Notes: generated from the sequence alone by a model not told the origin. Counted from the first letter of the stretch, positions 16,184-24,803 are shown. The stretch: 25,659 nt of DNA from Prevotella sp. UBA7764 (GCA_002481295.1 DLDU01000024.1:3089-28747); one strand, 5' to 3'. Numbers and translations are program-made.

Positions 16184-17479
16184 ATGACTGATATGAGATC
16201 TTTTCTCTCTAACGCTTTCATGGGCGGCATGGTGCTCTCCTGCTCTCTTCTGTTCTCGCTACAAGCAGTCGGACAGGACCGGACGATGACCATGACACTG
16301 CAAAATCCTGGCAACACGATTTTGCAGCAGTCTCCCGTGGAGATTCCCGGTATGGAAGGCTATCGCTCTGCCCGCGTGACTGTAGACGGCAAAGAAGTAC
16401 CTTCACAAATGGACGACTTGGATGGTGACGGAGGAGCTGATCATCTGTTCTTCCTCGCTGACATCAAGGCCAAAGGACAAAGCAAAGCTACCATTGCGCT
16501 GTGGCGAAAGGCCATGCCCAACACCTACACCAAGCGTACCTTTGCCGACATCCTTCTGCGCAACAGCAAGGTAAAGGCGAAGAACAAACACGACATCTAT
16601 CTGAGCGAGTTCGCTTCGTTGCGGGGAACTAACCCCTTTCCTGTCATTCATCAGCATGGTGCTGTACTGGAGAGTGAGCTCACTGCTTACCGCTTCTATT
16701 GCAGTCCCCGACAGTCGGTCGACATCTATGGTAAACGCAAAAGGCAGTTGGAACTCCACGACACAGAGTTCTATCCCGACTCAGTACAACTGGCTGCCGG
16801 CTATGGCGACGATGTCCTGGCAGTAAGAGATGGCGTAGGTGTCGGAGCCCTCAACGGTTGGGACGGCAAACAGCCCGTAGGCTTCTCGGACTGCGACAGC
16901 CGCCGTCAGCGCGTCGTGGCGAACGGACCGCTTCGCAGTATCGTCGAAATCACGGATTTGAACTGGAAGCCGACACCCGATGCAGAGCCTCGCACTCTCA
17001 CTACACGCTACACGATGATCGCAGGACACCGTGACTGTAAAGTGGACGTAAGAGTTTCCGTTCCGAAAGGTTTCAACCTTACCGACCAGATACGCGCCAC
17101 TCCTTATTTTATAGGCATCACGCACATTAAGGGTCAGCAAAGTTGGACCGACGGTCATGGCCTGCTTGCCAACTGGGGCACCGACTCCCCCGTCACGGGT
17201 AAGGATACGCTCACACATAAAATGGAAACAGTAGGTTTGGCGGTCTCCATCCCCCGTGCCAGCATTCTCAAAGAGATTCACACGCAGTACGACGACGGCT
17301 ATCTCGTCTCTATCCCCGACGGTCATCTCGTCTACCACCTCTCTTTCTGTAGTGACAAAGAGGAGCAGGGCTACCACAGTGCCGACCAATGGTTCAGTGC
17401 CTTGAAAGCATGGAAAAGCAAAGAAAGCACCGCATTGTCCTTAAAGATCAGGGAAAATAAGAAATCCACTCGCCCATAA
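16184..17479 (+). CDS. Secreted DUF4861 family protein
   Basis: The protein has 431 residues (428 if the second ATG, at 16193, is used). A signal peptide is clear (SNAFMGGMVLSCSLLFSLQA, cleavage near VGQ), so it acts outside the cytoplasm. The rest fits DUF4861 as I recognise it, with PVEIPGMEGYRSARVTVDG, QMDDLDGDGGADHLFFLADI, WRKAMPNTYTKRTFADILLR, AYRFYCSPRQSVDIYGK and DEFxLTD-like segments. Members occur in polysaccharide utilisation loci and may act on sugars or oligosaccharides, but I know of no proven activity to assign. It begins eight bases after uxaA and is probably co-transcribed with it, linking it to uronate or pectin use. The start cannot be decided between the two ATGs; both leave the signal peptide intact. 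Confidence 0.85.
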   Translation: MTDMRSFLSNAFMGGMVLSCSLLFSLQAVGQDRTMTMTLQNPGNTILQQSPVEIPGMEGYRSARVTVDGKEVPSQMDDLDGDGGADHLFFLADIKAKGQSKATIALWRKAMPNTYTKRTFADILLRNSKVKAKNKHDIYLSEFASLRGTNPFPVIHQHGAVLESELTAYRFYCSPRQSVDIYGKRKRQLELHDTEFYPDSVQLAAGYGDDVLAVRDGVGVGALNGWDGKQPVGFSDCDSRRQRVVANGPLRSIVEITDLNWKPTPDAEPRTLTTRYTMIAGHRDCKVDVRVSVPKGFNLTDQIRATPYFIGITHIKGQQSWTDGHGLLANWGTDSPVTGKDTLTHKMETVGLAVSIPRASILKEIHTQYDDGYLVSIPDGHLVYHLSFCSDKEEQGYHSADQWFSALKAWKSKESTALSLKIRENKKSTRP

Positions 17480-17486
17480 AGGCGAG
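17469..17486 (+). terminator. Terminator at the end of the galacturonate cluster
   Basis: CTCGCC (17469-17474) and GGCGAG (17481-17486) pair around a 6-base loop that contains the DUF4861 stop codon, and CCTCTTT follows. A second hairpin, GCCTCTGCT/AGCAGAGGC, lies at 17512-17530. Either could end the transcript. Confidence 0.45.
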
Positions 17487-17545
17487 CCTCTTTGGGTGCT
17501 GTGTTCCGTACGCCTCTGCTAAGCAGAGGCCCCCTCTCCACAACG

Positions 17546-17583
17546 ATGAAGGGCTAAGCAACGATCGTTGCTTAGCCCTTCAT
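17546..17583. repeat. Perfect 38-bp palindrome abutting the tRNA gene
   Basis: ATGAAGGGCTAAGCAACGA (17546-17564) is followed at once by its exact reverse complement (17565-17583). It begins at the very base after the tRNA-Arg 3' end on the minus strand. Position suggests a terminator or 3'-processing hairpin for the tRNA, but no T-run follows on the minus strand. Confidence 0.85.
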
Positions 17584-17660
17584 GTGATTCAGCCGGGGTT
17601 CGAACCCGGGACCCGCAGCTTAGAAGGCTGCTGCTCTAATCCAACTGAGCTACTGAACCA
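17584..17660 (-). tRNA. tRNA-Arg, anticodon TCT
   Basis: The minus strand folds as a full cloverleaf. The acceptor is TGGTTCA/TGAATCA, the D-arm AGCTCAGTTGGATTAGAGC, the anticodon stem GCAGC/GCTGC with loop CTTCTAA (anticodon TCT), and the T-arm CCGGGTTCGAACCCCGG. The discriminator base would be C, and no CCA is encoded. It reads AGA codons. Confidence 0.95.
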
Positions 17661-17682
17661 TACCCTTTCAATAAAGCAAATG

Positions 17683-17690
17683 CAAAATTA
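17683..17690 (-). promoter_or_regulatory. -7 box upstream of tRNA-Arg
   Basis: The minus strand reads TAATTTTG, a match to TAnnTTTG, 22 bases before the tRNA 5' end. No clear -33 element is found at the right distance. Confidence 0.45.
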
Positions 17691-17858
17691 CTATTTATTT
17701 ATCAAAACGCCATCGTTTTTTGATAGACAGACTTAATAATTATTATATATTAACAAAAACGTTTCTTTTCTATCTTTTCTTGCTTGCGATCTTCTAAAAA
17801 AAAGAACTCCATTAGCAAAAAAGCGAAGCCTTTCATTCCACATGACACATTTTTTTTA

Positions 17859-17866
17859 TATCTTTG
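17859..17866 (+). promoter_or_regulatory. -7 box of the Na+/phosphate symporter gene
   Basis: TATCTTTG matches TAnnTTTG exactly and lies 32 bases before the ATG at 17899. The -33 region (about 17831-17840) is not a clear match. The rest of 17661-17898 is AT-rich and holds nothing else I recognise. Confidence 0.6.
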
Positions 17867-17898
17867 TAGCATAATCGTAACAGACATTACACATATCT

Positions 17899-19614
17899 AT
17901 GAACACAAGCGACTATGTGATTATCTTCATGAAGATATTAGGCTCCTTAGCCTTGCTGATCTACGGCATGAAGGTAATGAGTGAAGCCTTGCAGAAAATG
18001 GCAGGCTCGCAACTGCGTCATATCCTTGGCGCAATGACCACCAACCGATTCACGGGAATGCTCACGGGGGTTTTCATCACTTGCGCCGTGCAATCCTCTT
18101 CTGCCACCACGGTGATGACCGTCAGCTTTGTCAATGCGGGACTGCTCACCTTGGCACAAGCGATCTCGGTGATCATGGGTGCCAATATCGGAACGACGCT
18201 TACCGCCTGGATCATGTCACTGGGATTCAACGTAGACCTGACGATGGTCGTCTTCCCAGCCTTCTTCTTGGGCATCATGCTCATCTATTCTAAGCGACGC
18301 CGCTACATCGGTGACTTCCTTTTCGGTATTGCTTTTCTTTTCTTTGCACTTGTCCTACTGAGCAATGCCGGCAAAGAACTTGATCTGGAACACAACCCAC
18401 AAGCTATCCAGTTCTTCGCTTCCTTTAATACTCACAGCCACGCCAACATCATTGTCTTTGTGCTCATCGGTACACTGATCACCTGTATTGTGCAGAGCTC
18501 TGCTGCCGTGATGGCCATCACCATTCTGCTTTGTTCCTCCGGCGTATTGCCTATTTACTTCGGCATCGCTCTTGTCTTAGGAGAGAACATCGGCACGACA
18601 GCCACCGCCAACCTCGCTGCTTTAGGTGCCAACACGCAAGCACGGCGCGCAGCCATGGCACATTTGGTATTCAATGTCTTTGGCGTCATCTGGGTGCTGT
18701 GTCTGTTCTATCCCTTTGTCGACGGTGTGTGCCATCTTGTAGGTTACGATCCTACGGGAGCCGGATTCACACAAGCGCAGAAGGCCGCTATCCTGCCCAT
18801 CGTGCTCGCAGCCTTCCACACCTGTTTCAATGTGACCAACACTGCCATGCTCATCGGCTTCATCCCACAGATAGAGAAAATAGTTTGCTGGATCATCAAG
18901 CCGAAGAGCAACAAAGACGAGGAGGATTTCCGCCTGCGCTTCATTCAGTCTGGTATCATGAAGACCCCGGAGCTCTCCGTACTGGAGGCTTCCAAAGAAA
19001 TTCACTCCTTTGCTGAGCGCATGAGAAGAATGCTGCGCATGGTGCGTGAACTGCTCAGTACCAAGGATGCCAACGACTTCGTCAAACTATTCTCCCGCAT
19101 TGAGAAATACGAGAGTATCGCCGACAACATGGAGATAGAGATCGCTAAATACCTCGACCAAGTCAGCGACGCTCACCTCAGCGACGAGACGAAAGACAAG
19201 GTGCGCGCCATGCTGAGAGAGATCTCTGAGCTTGAGAGTATCGGCGACTCGTGCTATCATATCGCAAGAACCATCAATCGTAAATATACAGAAAAGGAGG
19301 AGTTCACCACTGACCAATACGAGCATCTACACCAGATGTTCGCCCTCACTGACCAGTCGATGGAAGAGATGGAGCATGCTCTCATCGAGCACAAGACTGA
19401 TATCGACATCAATCGCTCCTTCAATATCGAGAACGAGATCAACAACTATCGCAACCAGCTCCGCAGCAGAAACACGATTGATGTCAACGACCATAAATAC
19501 ACCTACGCCGTAGGTACGATGTATATGGACATCATCAACGAATGCGAGCGCGTTGGCGACTATGTCGTCAATGTCGTAGAGGCACGTACCGGCAAGAAGA
19601 AAAACGAGGCGTAA
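17899..19614 (+). CDS. Na+/phosphate symporter with C-terminal PhoU-like domain
   Basis: The protein probably takes up phosphate with sodium at the inner membrane. Its 571 residues hold two inverted Na/Pi repeats: QSSSATT at 65-71 with GANIGTT at 94-100, and QSSAA near 199 with GENIGTT near 228. Several membrane spans follow. A soluble, helical PhoU-like region covers about 360-565, with heptad-like stretches (MRRMLRMVRELLSTKDANDF, LREISELESIGDSCYHIART and NECERVGDYVVNVVEAR). This layout is common in bacterial NptA/YjbB-type proteins; the PhoU part may sense phosphate status. The gene has its own promoter and a strong hairpin after it, so it looks monocistronic. No PstSCAB or PhoR genes are in view. 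Confidence 0.92.
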   Translation: MNTSDYVIIFMKILGSLALLIYGMKVMSEALQKMAGSQLRHILGAMTTNRFTGMLTGVFITCAVQSSSATTVMTVSFVNAGLLTLAQAISVIMGANIGTTLTAWIMSLGFNVDLTMVVFPAFFLGIMLIYSKRRRYIGDFLFGIAFLFFALVLLSNAGKELDLEHNPQAIQFFASFNTHSHANIIVFVLIGTLITCIVQSSAAVMAITILLCSSGVLPIYFGIALVLGENIGTTATANLAALGANTQARRAAMAHLVFNVFGVIWVLCLFYPFVDGVCHLVGYDPTGAGFTQAQKAAILPIVLAAFHTCFNVTNTAMLIGFIPQIEKIVCWIIKPKSNKDEEDFRLRFIQSGIMKTPELSVLEASKEIHSFAERMRRMLRMVRELLSTKDANDFVKLFSRIEKYESIADNMEIEIAKYLDQVSDAHLSDETKDKVRAMLREISELESIGDSCYHIARTINRKYTEKEEFTTDQYEHLHQMFALTDQSMEEMEHALIEHKTDIDINRSFNIENEINNYRNQLRSRNTIDVNDHKYTYAVGTMYMDIINECERVGDYVVNVVEARTGKKKNEA

Positions 19615-19680
19615 AACAGCCTGCTTTTAACGCCAGTAACAAAGTTATAAAATCACCACTGCTGACAGTCAAATGTTACG

Positions 19681-19719
19681 AAGGCCTTATTGTTCATATA
19701 TTTATGTCAATAAGGCCTT
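19681..19719 (+). terminator. Terminator hairpin after the Na+/phosphate symporter gene
   Basis: AAGGCCTTATTG (19681-19692) pairs perfectly with CAATAAGGCCTT (19708-19719), 12 bp with a 15-base loop, followed by ATTATTTACT. It starts 66 bases after the stop codon. Confidence 0.65.
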
Positions 19720-19768
19720 ATTATTTACTAAAAACCTTTAATACGAAAGCAGGTTCATTTATTTTTCG

Positions 19769-19776
19769 TACATTTG
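19769..19776 (+). promoter_or_regulatory. -7 box of the large AlbA_2 gene
   Basis: TACATTTG matches TAnnTTTG and lies 39 bases before the ATG at 19816, after the preceding terminator. It implies independent transcription of the large gene. Confidence 0.55.
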
Positions 19777-19815
19777 TAAAATCGAATATTTAACTATAAC
19801 TTATCTAAGAAAAAG

Positions 19816-22800
19816 ATGGTATTACCGGAAACTAAAGAGAACCAAAGAATTACTGTCAACGTCGTTAGGACGGATCCTGACTCACACCAGTTTATTGTCA
19901 CCTATGGAGATGATGGCAAACTCTATCGTCTGCCCATGCTTTTATATCAGAAAAGAAGCACCGTGCCCAACACGCTTCCTTGTATCGTGGAAGAGTCTTT
20001 CAACGGCGGCATACATCTCAGGCAAGACTATGAAACGCTCATCAGGCAATTCTATCACGAAGGCGACAAAGTCGAGTTCAGCATCAAACGCTCACACGAC
20101 AATTTCTATATTCTTCAAGAATCGCATGGTTTCACTACGCGCCTTGACAAAAGCTGCATTCCGAATCCTGCCCTCACGCCAAGAATTATCTGCCAAGTAG
20201 AAAAGATCAAAGGCAGATATATGCAAGTACAACCTGTGGAAAACCTGCAGGCACGCAAATATGACTTCCCTATCAAAGATAACCAACTGGCTACGCTTTT
20301 AGGCAACAGGAAGTGGAACAACGATTCATTGCGGGAGCTGCTCCTTGGAAGTACCAATCCTGATCTCTTCGACAATGCTTGCTATCACTGGATCGCCAAT
20401 ATGGCAACCGACTATCACGACAAAGACTTACTTCGACAAGACCTCATTGACTTCAAGGAAAGCATGCTCCATGTGCTTGAACAGACCGATCTGCTCAACA
20501 TGTGTGACGCTGTTTCCAGAGGTATCTTGGAGAATCGTTTCACGGACTTCATCGAGCAGACCTCCTTTTTCATCAATGCGCTGGATCTCGTAAAGAACAA
20601 CTTAGGAGAAGAATACATCGGACAAGTACTCAACAAACTGGAATGCTGCAACTATGTCTTCCATCCGCGTGAGTGCTTCTTCACAATGCTCTGTATCTTC
20701 TTGCAGGACGACAGCGTGATGCAAAAGTGTATGCCAAGGATGATCAGCATCATACGTAAACACGATCTCGCCCTGTCCAAGCGTGCTCCTTTCGGCAAGC
20801 TTTGGATCACCCTGCTCGAATACTATATCCGCAAGAGTTATGAAACACCGGACAGTCTCAACAGCCAAGGTACGACCGAGACGATGATACAAGCTCTGGC
20901 TCTCCAGCTCAATTTGGCAGAAGACGATGACAGCGACCTTTTCGACGTGGTACTCAACCGCAGTCTCCTCTATCGACTTTGCAGCAAGATGGGAGTGGCC
21001 GACCCCAAGAGCCTGCTGGAAGAATCGCTCTACAACCTTGTCTCTGACTCCGGCGACCAGGCTGCCTATGTGGTCAACACCGATGACGCCACACTCACCG
21101 CCAATATCATTGCCAACCAGGTGTCTGATACGATCGACTCATCGCTCGCTCCTGTGGAATACCTCACGGACAATGCAAAGCTACTGATCAAAGACGGCAA
21201 GATCTCTATCTCAGCCTCTGATGTAAACTCCGAGAATGTCTACACGCCTCTGCCAACCCGTCTGAACCTCTGGCACGCCTTTACCATCAGGCTCAGCGAG
21301 AAGCCTTCTGCTGACCTCAGAGGAAATAAAAGCAACACGCTGCCACACTTCAAGCAACTGTGGGATTTCATCTATAAGTCACTCTTCATCGGTGGACACC
21401 GTAATAAAAAGAAAGAAAGACGCAGACTTCTGCCCGGCGAGGAAGTGTCGATCATCATCAAGAAGAAGATACCAACCGACGATGAAACAAAACTTCTTTT
21501 CCAATGTGAGGTCATCGACGAAGAGCTGCAAGGTATCACAGGATACATCGATGCCGCCAGAGACATCGTACCCTATTATCCCAGCAAGAAGCTTTCGTTA
21601 GAGGACTTCTACCACAATGGCTACCCGCTCATCCTGCCTGCTGACGTAGATGGTATCGAGGACGGAGAATACCACTTCGTGATGAATGAGATCTGCGTAG
21701 ACTTTATGGAGGATTACCGCATCGAGCATCTCAACTTCAACAGTCGTCTCAGATGTGTTCTCAACAATTCTCAACCCGGTATCGGCCGTGTACCTGCTAT
21801 CTCCACCAACGGCTTGTCACTGTCTGTAGATGTGGAGCCCGGCACTCCTCTCAGCGTATTGTCAAAAGGTAAAGTGGTCGAAGTGTACAAGCCCACGCAG
21901 GGCAGACCACCTTATATCAACGTCACCTATCGTGCAGATGTACCCGACATGGTCTTCAGTGTGGGCGCTGCCTTCCATCAGTTCATGGTCAACCTTGCAC
22001 ACGGCGAGGTGTTTGTCAGTGAAGAGGAACAGGAACCTTCCGAGGACTTCACCTCGACGATGGATGCTGAGCACCTCACGGAACTGATGTATATCTTCGA
22101 GACCTACGCCAGCTTTGAGGATGATTACATCAAAGCCTACAACTATATCTCCACTTGTCGGGTACTTGCCCGCATGCTCAACTCCGAACGGGAACAGTAT
22201 TATTGCAAGCGACTCTCACTACTGGAACTGCTCAACGACTTCGCACTGAACAATAGTTTCTCCAACGAGAGCATGGCGATCCTCAACAACGCCGACAGCT
22301 TAGGCTTTGAGCAGGACTCGCATCTCTACAACGACTTCCAGCAGATGACCATCGTCTCCTGGCTTGACAACGACGATCACTACGACGACCTCTATCAGAT
22401 GAGTTGCAAGCGGGAGAACCCGACTCTACAGATGTTGGCGGCTCTCGTCATGTCGCACAACACGGTAAAGAAGGCCGGGCTCATCTCCCAAGCCGATGAG
22501 ATTCGGGAAAAGATACGCTCCATCCTCAAGCTCAGACGCAACCAGAGCGATAAGAAAGACTATGGACGCGAAGACTATCATACCGAGTTCAAGGCCTCTA
22601 TCGTCTATCCTGAAAGCTCTATGCAGTCGAACTTAGCCGAACAAACATCTAAGATCCTTCAGGAGATTTGCGCATTCCTCAATGCTGACGGTGGTACACT
22701 CTACCTCGGTGTCAACGACCAGGGTACAGAGAGTGGCGTGGAGGAAGACTTGAAACATCCTAAGTTCAACGGTAACCTCGACCACTATGAAGATTATATC

Positions 22801-23730
22801 CACAATCAGGTAGCCATCTACCTCGGACAAGAGGCAGCCCACAATATCAAGACGCACTGGGATGAAGGCACGAAAGCCAATGTGCTGGCGATCTCTATTC
22901 TGCCCAGTCCCGATCCAATAGCGCTCAAAGGCGACTACTACGAGCGTATGGGCAAGTCAGCCCGGAGAGTCAACAGCGACTATTTGTCTGCTTTCCTCAT
23001 CGGACGCAAGAAGTGGGCTGCTGAGCATCAGCTGATGACAAAGGATGAGAGCCCTGCTATCATCAGTACGCCGGCACCCATATCGCAAGAGATCAATGCA
23101 GGCACGACCACGACACCTGCGCCATTCACCAACGAGATCAAAGACAAGATACAAACCAGCCGGTTTAGAAACAACGTCATCCACGACTACGAGTTGAACT
23201 ATCTTCCCACGACGGCATATCTTTGCTTCATCGACAATGATGAGTACAAGTTGCTTCAACAAGACGACTACCGCACGGAGGACTACCGTCTGGAGTTGGC
23301 CATCCATGAAGAAGAAGAGAAGTCATGGCTCATCATGGTTTATAGCGACGGGCGCGTGGTGAAGGCCAGTGTGGAGAAGCTCCTGCACAGAGACAGCGAC
23401 CGAACCTTTAAGCGCTACTCCGGCAAGGAACTCATCTATGCCAGCATAGCCAGCGACGACGACGAGATTATCCTTGGCTTCGTCGATGGTAAAGGCAACA
23501 AACGACTGCGCTTCGACGACATCTCTAAGATCAAGGAAAACAGCATGCAGGACTATGGCGAGACGCTCTGCGACGTCTCTTTCAGTGATATTCACTACGT
23601 CGAAGTCATCAACCGCAACAAAGTTCCCGAGTGGGTACAACTCAATCCACCAAGAAAAGAACTCGGCATCGTGTTGAAGACCGTCAACGGCAAGCGCATT
23701 GCCGAGATGCTACCGGAATGTAATATCTGA
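19816..23730 (+). CDS. Large protein with a C-terminal AlbA_2 (Schlafen-type) domain, function unknown
   Basis: The product has 1304 residues, no signal peptide and no membrane span, so it is cytoplasmic. I recognise one domain: AlbA_2 at about 916-1050, starting DYHTEFKAS (Glu 924), with LNADGGTLYLGVNDQG (955-970) and later YYERMGKSARRVNSDYL. This fold is shared with Schlafen proteins, some of which are RNases, and with DNA-binding regulators. The N-terminus (about 1-150) and regions near 538-585 and 675-705 look beta-rich and OB/S1-like (EEVSIIIKKKIPTDDETKLL; GKVVEVYKPTQGRPP). About 190-500 and 745-900 look helical, like a scaffold. A Thr/Pro-rich linker near 1090-1110 precedes a beta-rich C-terminal region. 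A role with RNA or DNA is an inference. It has its own promoter and may be co-transcribed with the MgtC gene 43 bp downstream. Codon use resembles its neighbours, giving no sign of recent transfer. Confidence 0.85.
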   Translation: MVLPETKENQRITVNVVRTDPDSHQFIVTYGDDGKLYRLPMLLYQKRSTVPNTLPCIVEESFNGGIHLRQDYETLIRQFYHEGDKVEFSIKRSHDNFYILQESHGFTTRLDKSCIPNPALTPRIICQVEKIKGRYMQVQPVENLQARKYDFPIKDNQLATLLGNRKWNNDSLRELLLGSTNPDLFDNACYHWIANMATDYHDKDLLRQDLIDFKESMLHVLEQTDLLNMCDAVSRGILENRFTDFIEQTSFFINALDLVKNNLGEEYIGQVLNKLECCNYVFHPRECFFTMLCIFLQDDSVMQKCMPRMISIIRKHDLALSKRAPFGKLWITLLEYYIRKSYETPDSLNSQGTTETMIQALALQLNLAEDDDSDLFDVVLNRSLLYRLCSKMGVADPKSLLEESLYNLVSDSGDQAAYVVNTDDATLTANIIANQVSDTIDSSLAPVEYLTDNAKLLIKDGKISISASDVNSENVYTPLPTRLNLWHAFTIRLSEKPSADLRGNKSNTLPHFKQLWDFIYKSLFIGGHRNKKKERRRLLPGEEVSIIIKKKIPTDDETKLLFQCEVIDEELQGITGYIDAARDIVPYYPSKKLSLEDFYHNGYPLILPADVDGIEDGEYHFVMNEICVDFMEDYRIEHLNFNSRLRCVLNNSQPGIGRVPAISTNGLSLSVDVEPGTPLSVLSKGKVVEVYKPTQGRPPYINVTYRADVPDMVFSVGAAFHQFMVNLAHGEVFVSEEEQEPSEDFTSTMDAEHLTELMYIFETYASFEDDYIKAYNYISTCRVLARMLNSEREQYYCKRLSLLELLNDFALNNSFSNESMAILNNADSLGFEQDSHLYNDFQQMTIVSWLDNDDHYDDLYQMSCKRENPTLQMLAALVMSHNTVKKAGLISQADEIREKIRSILKLRRNQSDKKDYGREDYHTEFKASIVYPESSMQSNLAEQTSKILQEICAFLNADGGTLYLGVNDQGTESGVEEDLKHPKFNGNLDHYEDYIHNQVAIYLGQEAAHNIKTHWDEGTKANVLAISILPSPDPIALKGDYYERMGKSARRVNSDYLSAFLIGRKKWAAEHQLMTKDESPAIISTPAPISQEINAGTTTTPAPFTNEIKDKIQTSRFRNNVIHDYELNYLPTTAYLCFIDNDEYKLLQQDDYRTEDYRLELAIHEEEEKSWLIMVYSDGRVVKASVEKLLHRDSDRTFKRYSGKELIYASIASDDDEIILGFVDGKGNKRLRFDDISKIKENSMQDYGETLCDVSFSDIHYVEVINRNKVPEWVQLNPPRKELGIVLKTVNGKRIAEMLPECNI

Positions 23731-23773
23731 CAGAACATAGGCACGACGTAGTACGCATAACAAAGCAGCAACT

Positions 23774-24442
23774 ATGACACTGGAATTTATATTACGATTA
23801 GCAATCGCAGCCCTGTTAGGTGGGGTGATAGGATTGGAGCGTGAGTACCGGGCCAAAGAAGCCGGCTTCCGCACCCACTTCCTTGTAGCTTTAGGAAGTG
23901 CCTTGTTTATGATTCTCTCCATGTACGGCTTTGACAGTATGATCAACGGCACAGCGCAAAAGCTGTCCTACGACCCGTCTCGTATTGCCTCACAGGTAGT
24001 ACCCGGCATCGGTTTCATCGGTGCCGGCATCATCATCTTCCAAAAGCATGTCGTCAAAGGCCTAACGACAGCAGCAGGACTGTGGGTGACATCAGCCATT
24101 GGCCTTACCTGTGGTGCGGGCATGTTTGTCCTTGCCGCGGCGACCACCATCATGGTACTCATGTGTCTGGAAGCACTCCACTTCGTTTCCAGTCGCTTTG
24201 CCACACGCAGCATACTGCTTACATTCAGCTCCGACAAGCAAGAGAACATACAGGTTGTATTGCATAAGATGAGAGATGCAGGTATCGACATCGACTCTTA
24301 TGAGATGCAGAAGAATACTAATCCTAAAGGCATCGCTTATCAAGTGTCCATGGAGATCAAAGTCAAGCGCGATCAATATCAGACCCGCATCATGCAGTTC
24401 ATGGAGAAAATGGACGGCGTCAGCATACAGAATATTGAATAG
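23774..24442 (+). CDS. MgtC/SapB family inner-membrane protein
   Basis: The 222-residue protein has the family layout. Hydrophobic N-terminal segments carry ALLGGVIGLEREYRAKEAGF, the hallmark SRIASQVVPGIGFIGAGII and VKGLTTAAGLWVTSAIGLTC, followed by a soluble C-terminal ACT-like domain of about 75 residues (LLTFSSDKQENIQVVLHKMR). The family is linked to magnesium limitation and to inhibition of F1Fo-ATPase in Salmonella; many members have other or unknown roles, so no specific function is assigned. It lies 43 bp after the AlbA_2 gene without an obvious promoter or terminator between them. Confidence 0.92.
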   Translation: MTLEFILRLAIAALLGGVIGLEREYRAKEAGFRTHFLVALGSALFMILSMYGFDSMINGTAQKLSYDPSRIASQVVPGIGFIGAGIIIFQKHVVKGLTTAAGLWVTSAIGLTCGAGMFVLAAATTIMVLMCLEALHFVSSRFATRSILLTFSSDKQENIQVVLHKMRDAGIDIDSYEMQKNTNPKGIAYQVSMEIKVKRDQYQTRIMQFMEKMDGVSIQNIE

Positions 24443-24452
24443 TGCGCATACA

Positions 24453-24466
24453 CCTTATTATATATA
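24453..24466. repeat. Copy of the intergenic motif CCTTATTATATATA
   Basis: The same 14 bases occur at 13086-13099 and 13162-13175. The copies at 13159-13175 and 24450-24466 agree over 17 bases (ACACCTTATTATATATA). All three lie in spacers just after or before genes. Confidence 0.6.
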
Positions 24467-24479
24467 AGAGCACAACATA

Positions 24480-24761
24480 CTAAGCCAGCATTTCTTCCAA
24501 TTGCTCAATAGCATCCTTGATGTCTTGAGCAAAAGAAGCGTGTGAGAGCAGATAATCCTTCCGGCCACTTGCCAGATGCTCATAGAGCGAAGGATTCATC
24601 TGCTCCACATAACTCGATATAGCGTATTCTATATCATCTTTCTGTCCATCACTATGGGAATACTCATAGACCCGGTACTTCTGATGAAAGAAGCTATAGG
24701 CCGACTCTATACTACCCTGATCGAAAGAAAAGCTGTTTGACTGATCTGTTCTCTGTATCAT
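24480..24761 (-). CDS. Small conserved-looking protein of unknown function
   Basis: The ATG at 24761 (MIQRTDQSNSFSFDQGSIES) gives 93 residues; a TTG two codons upstream is less likely. The protein is acidic and probably helical, with aromatic-rich SAYSFFHQKYRVYEYSHSDG and a regular C-terminal helix (FAQDIKDAIEQLEEMLA). It has no signal peptide, membrane span or recognised motif. The steady protein-like composition and the -7-like TACTTTTG on the minus strand (24811-24804) support a real gene. It runs divergently from the glucosaminidase gene and convergently with mgtC. Confidence 0.6.
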   Translation of the reverse strand: MIQRTDQSNSFSFDQGSIESAYSFFHQKYRVYEYSHSDGQKDDIEYAISSYVEQMNPSLYEHLASGRKDYLLSHASFAQDIKDAIEQLEEMLA

Positions 24762-24803
24762 ATCCAATTAAGTAAAGCAATACTATGATTAACTATATTG
24801 ATG

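Noticed and set aside
8334..17479. Complete polysaccharide utilisation locus
   Set aside because: No SusC/SusD pair is present in the window, so only the intracellular galacturonate pathway and accessory genes can be claimed.
17546..17660. Integrated element attached at tRNA-Arg
   Set aside because: There is no integrase, no repeat of the tRNA 3' end elsewhere in the window, and housekeeping-type genes lie on both sides.
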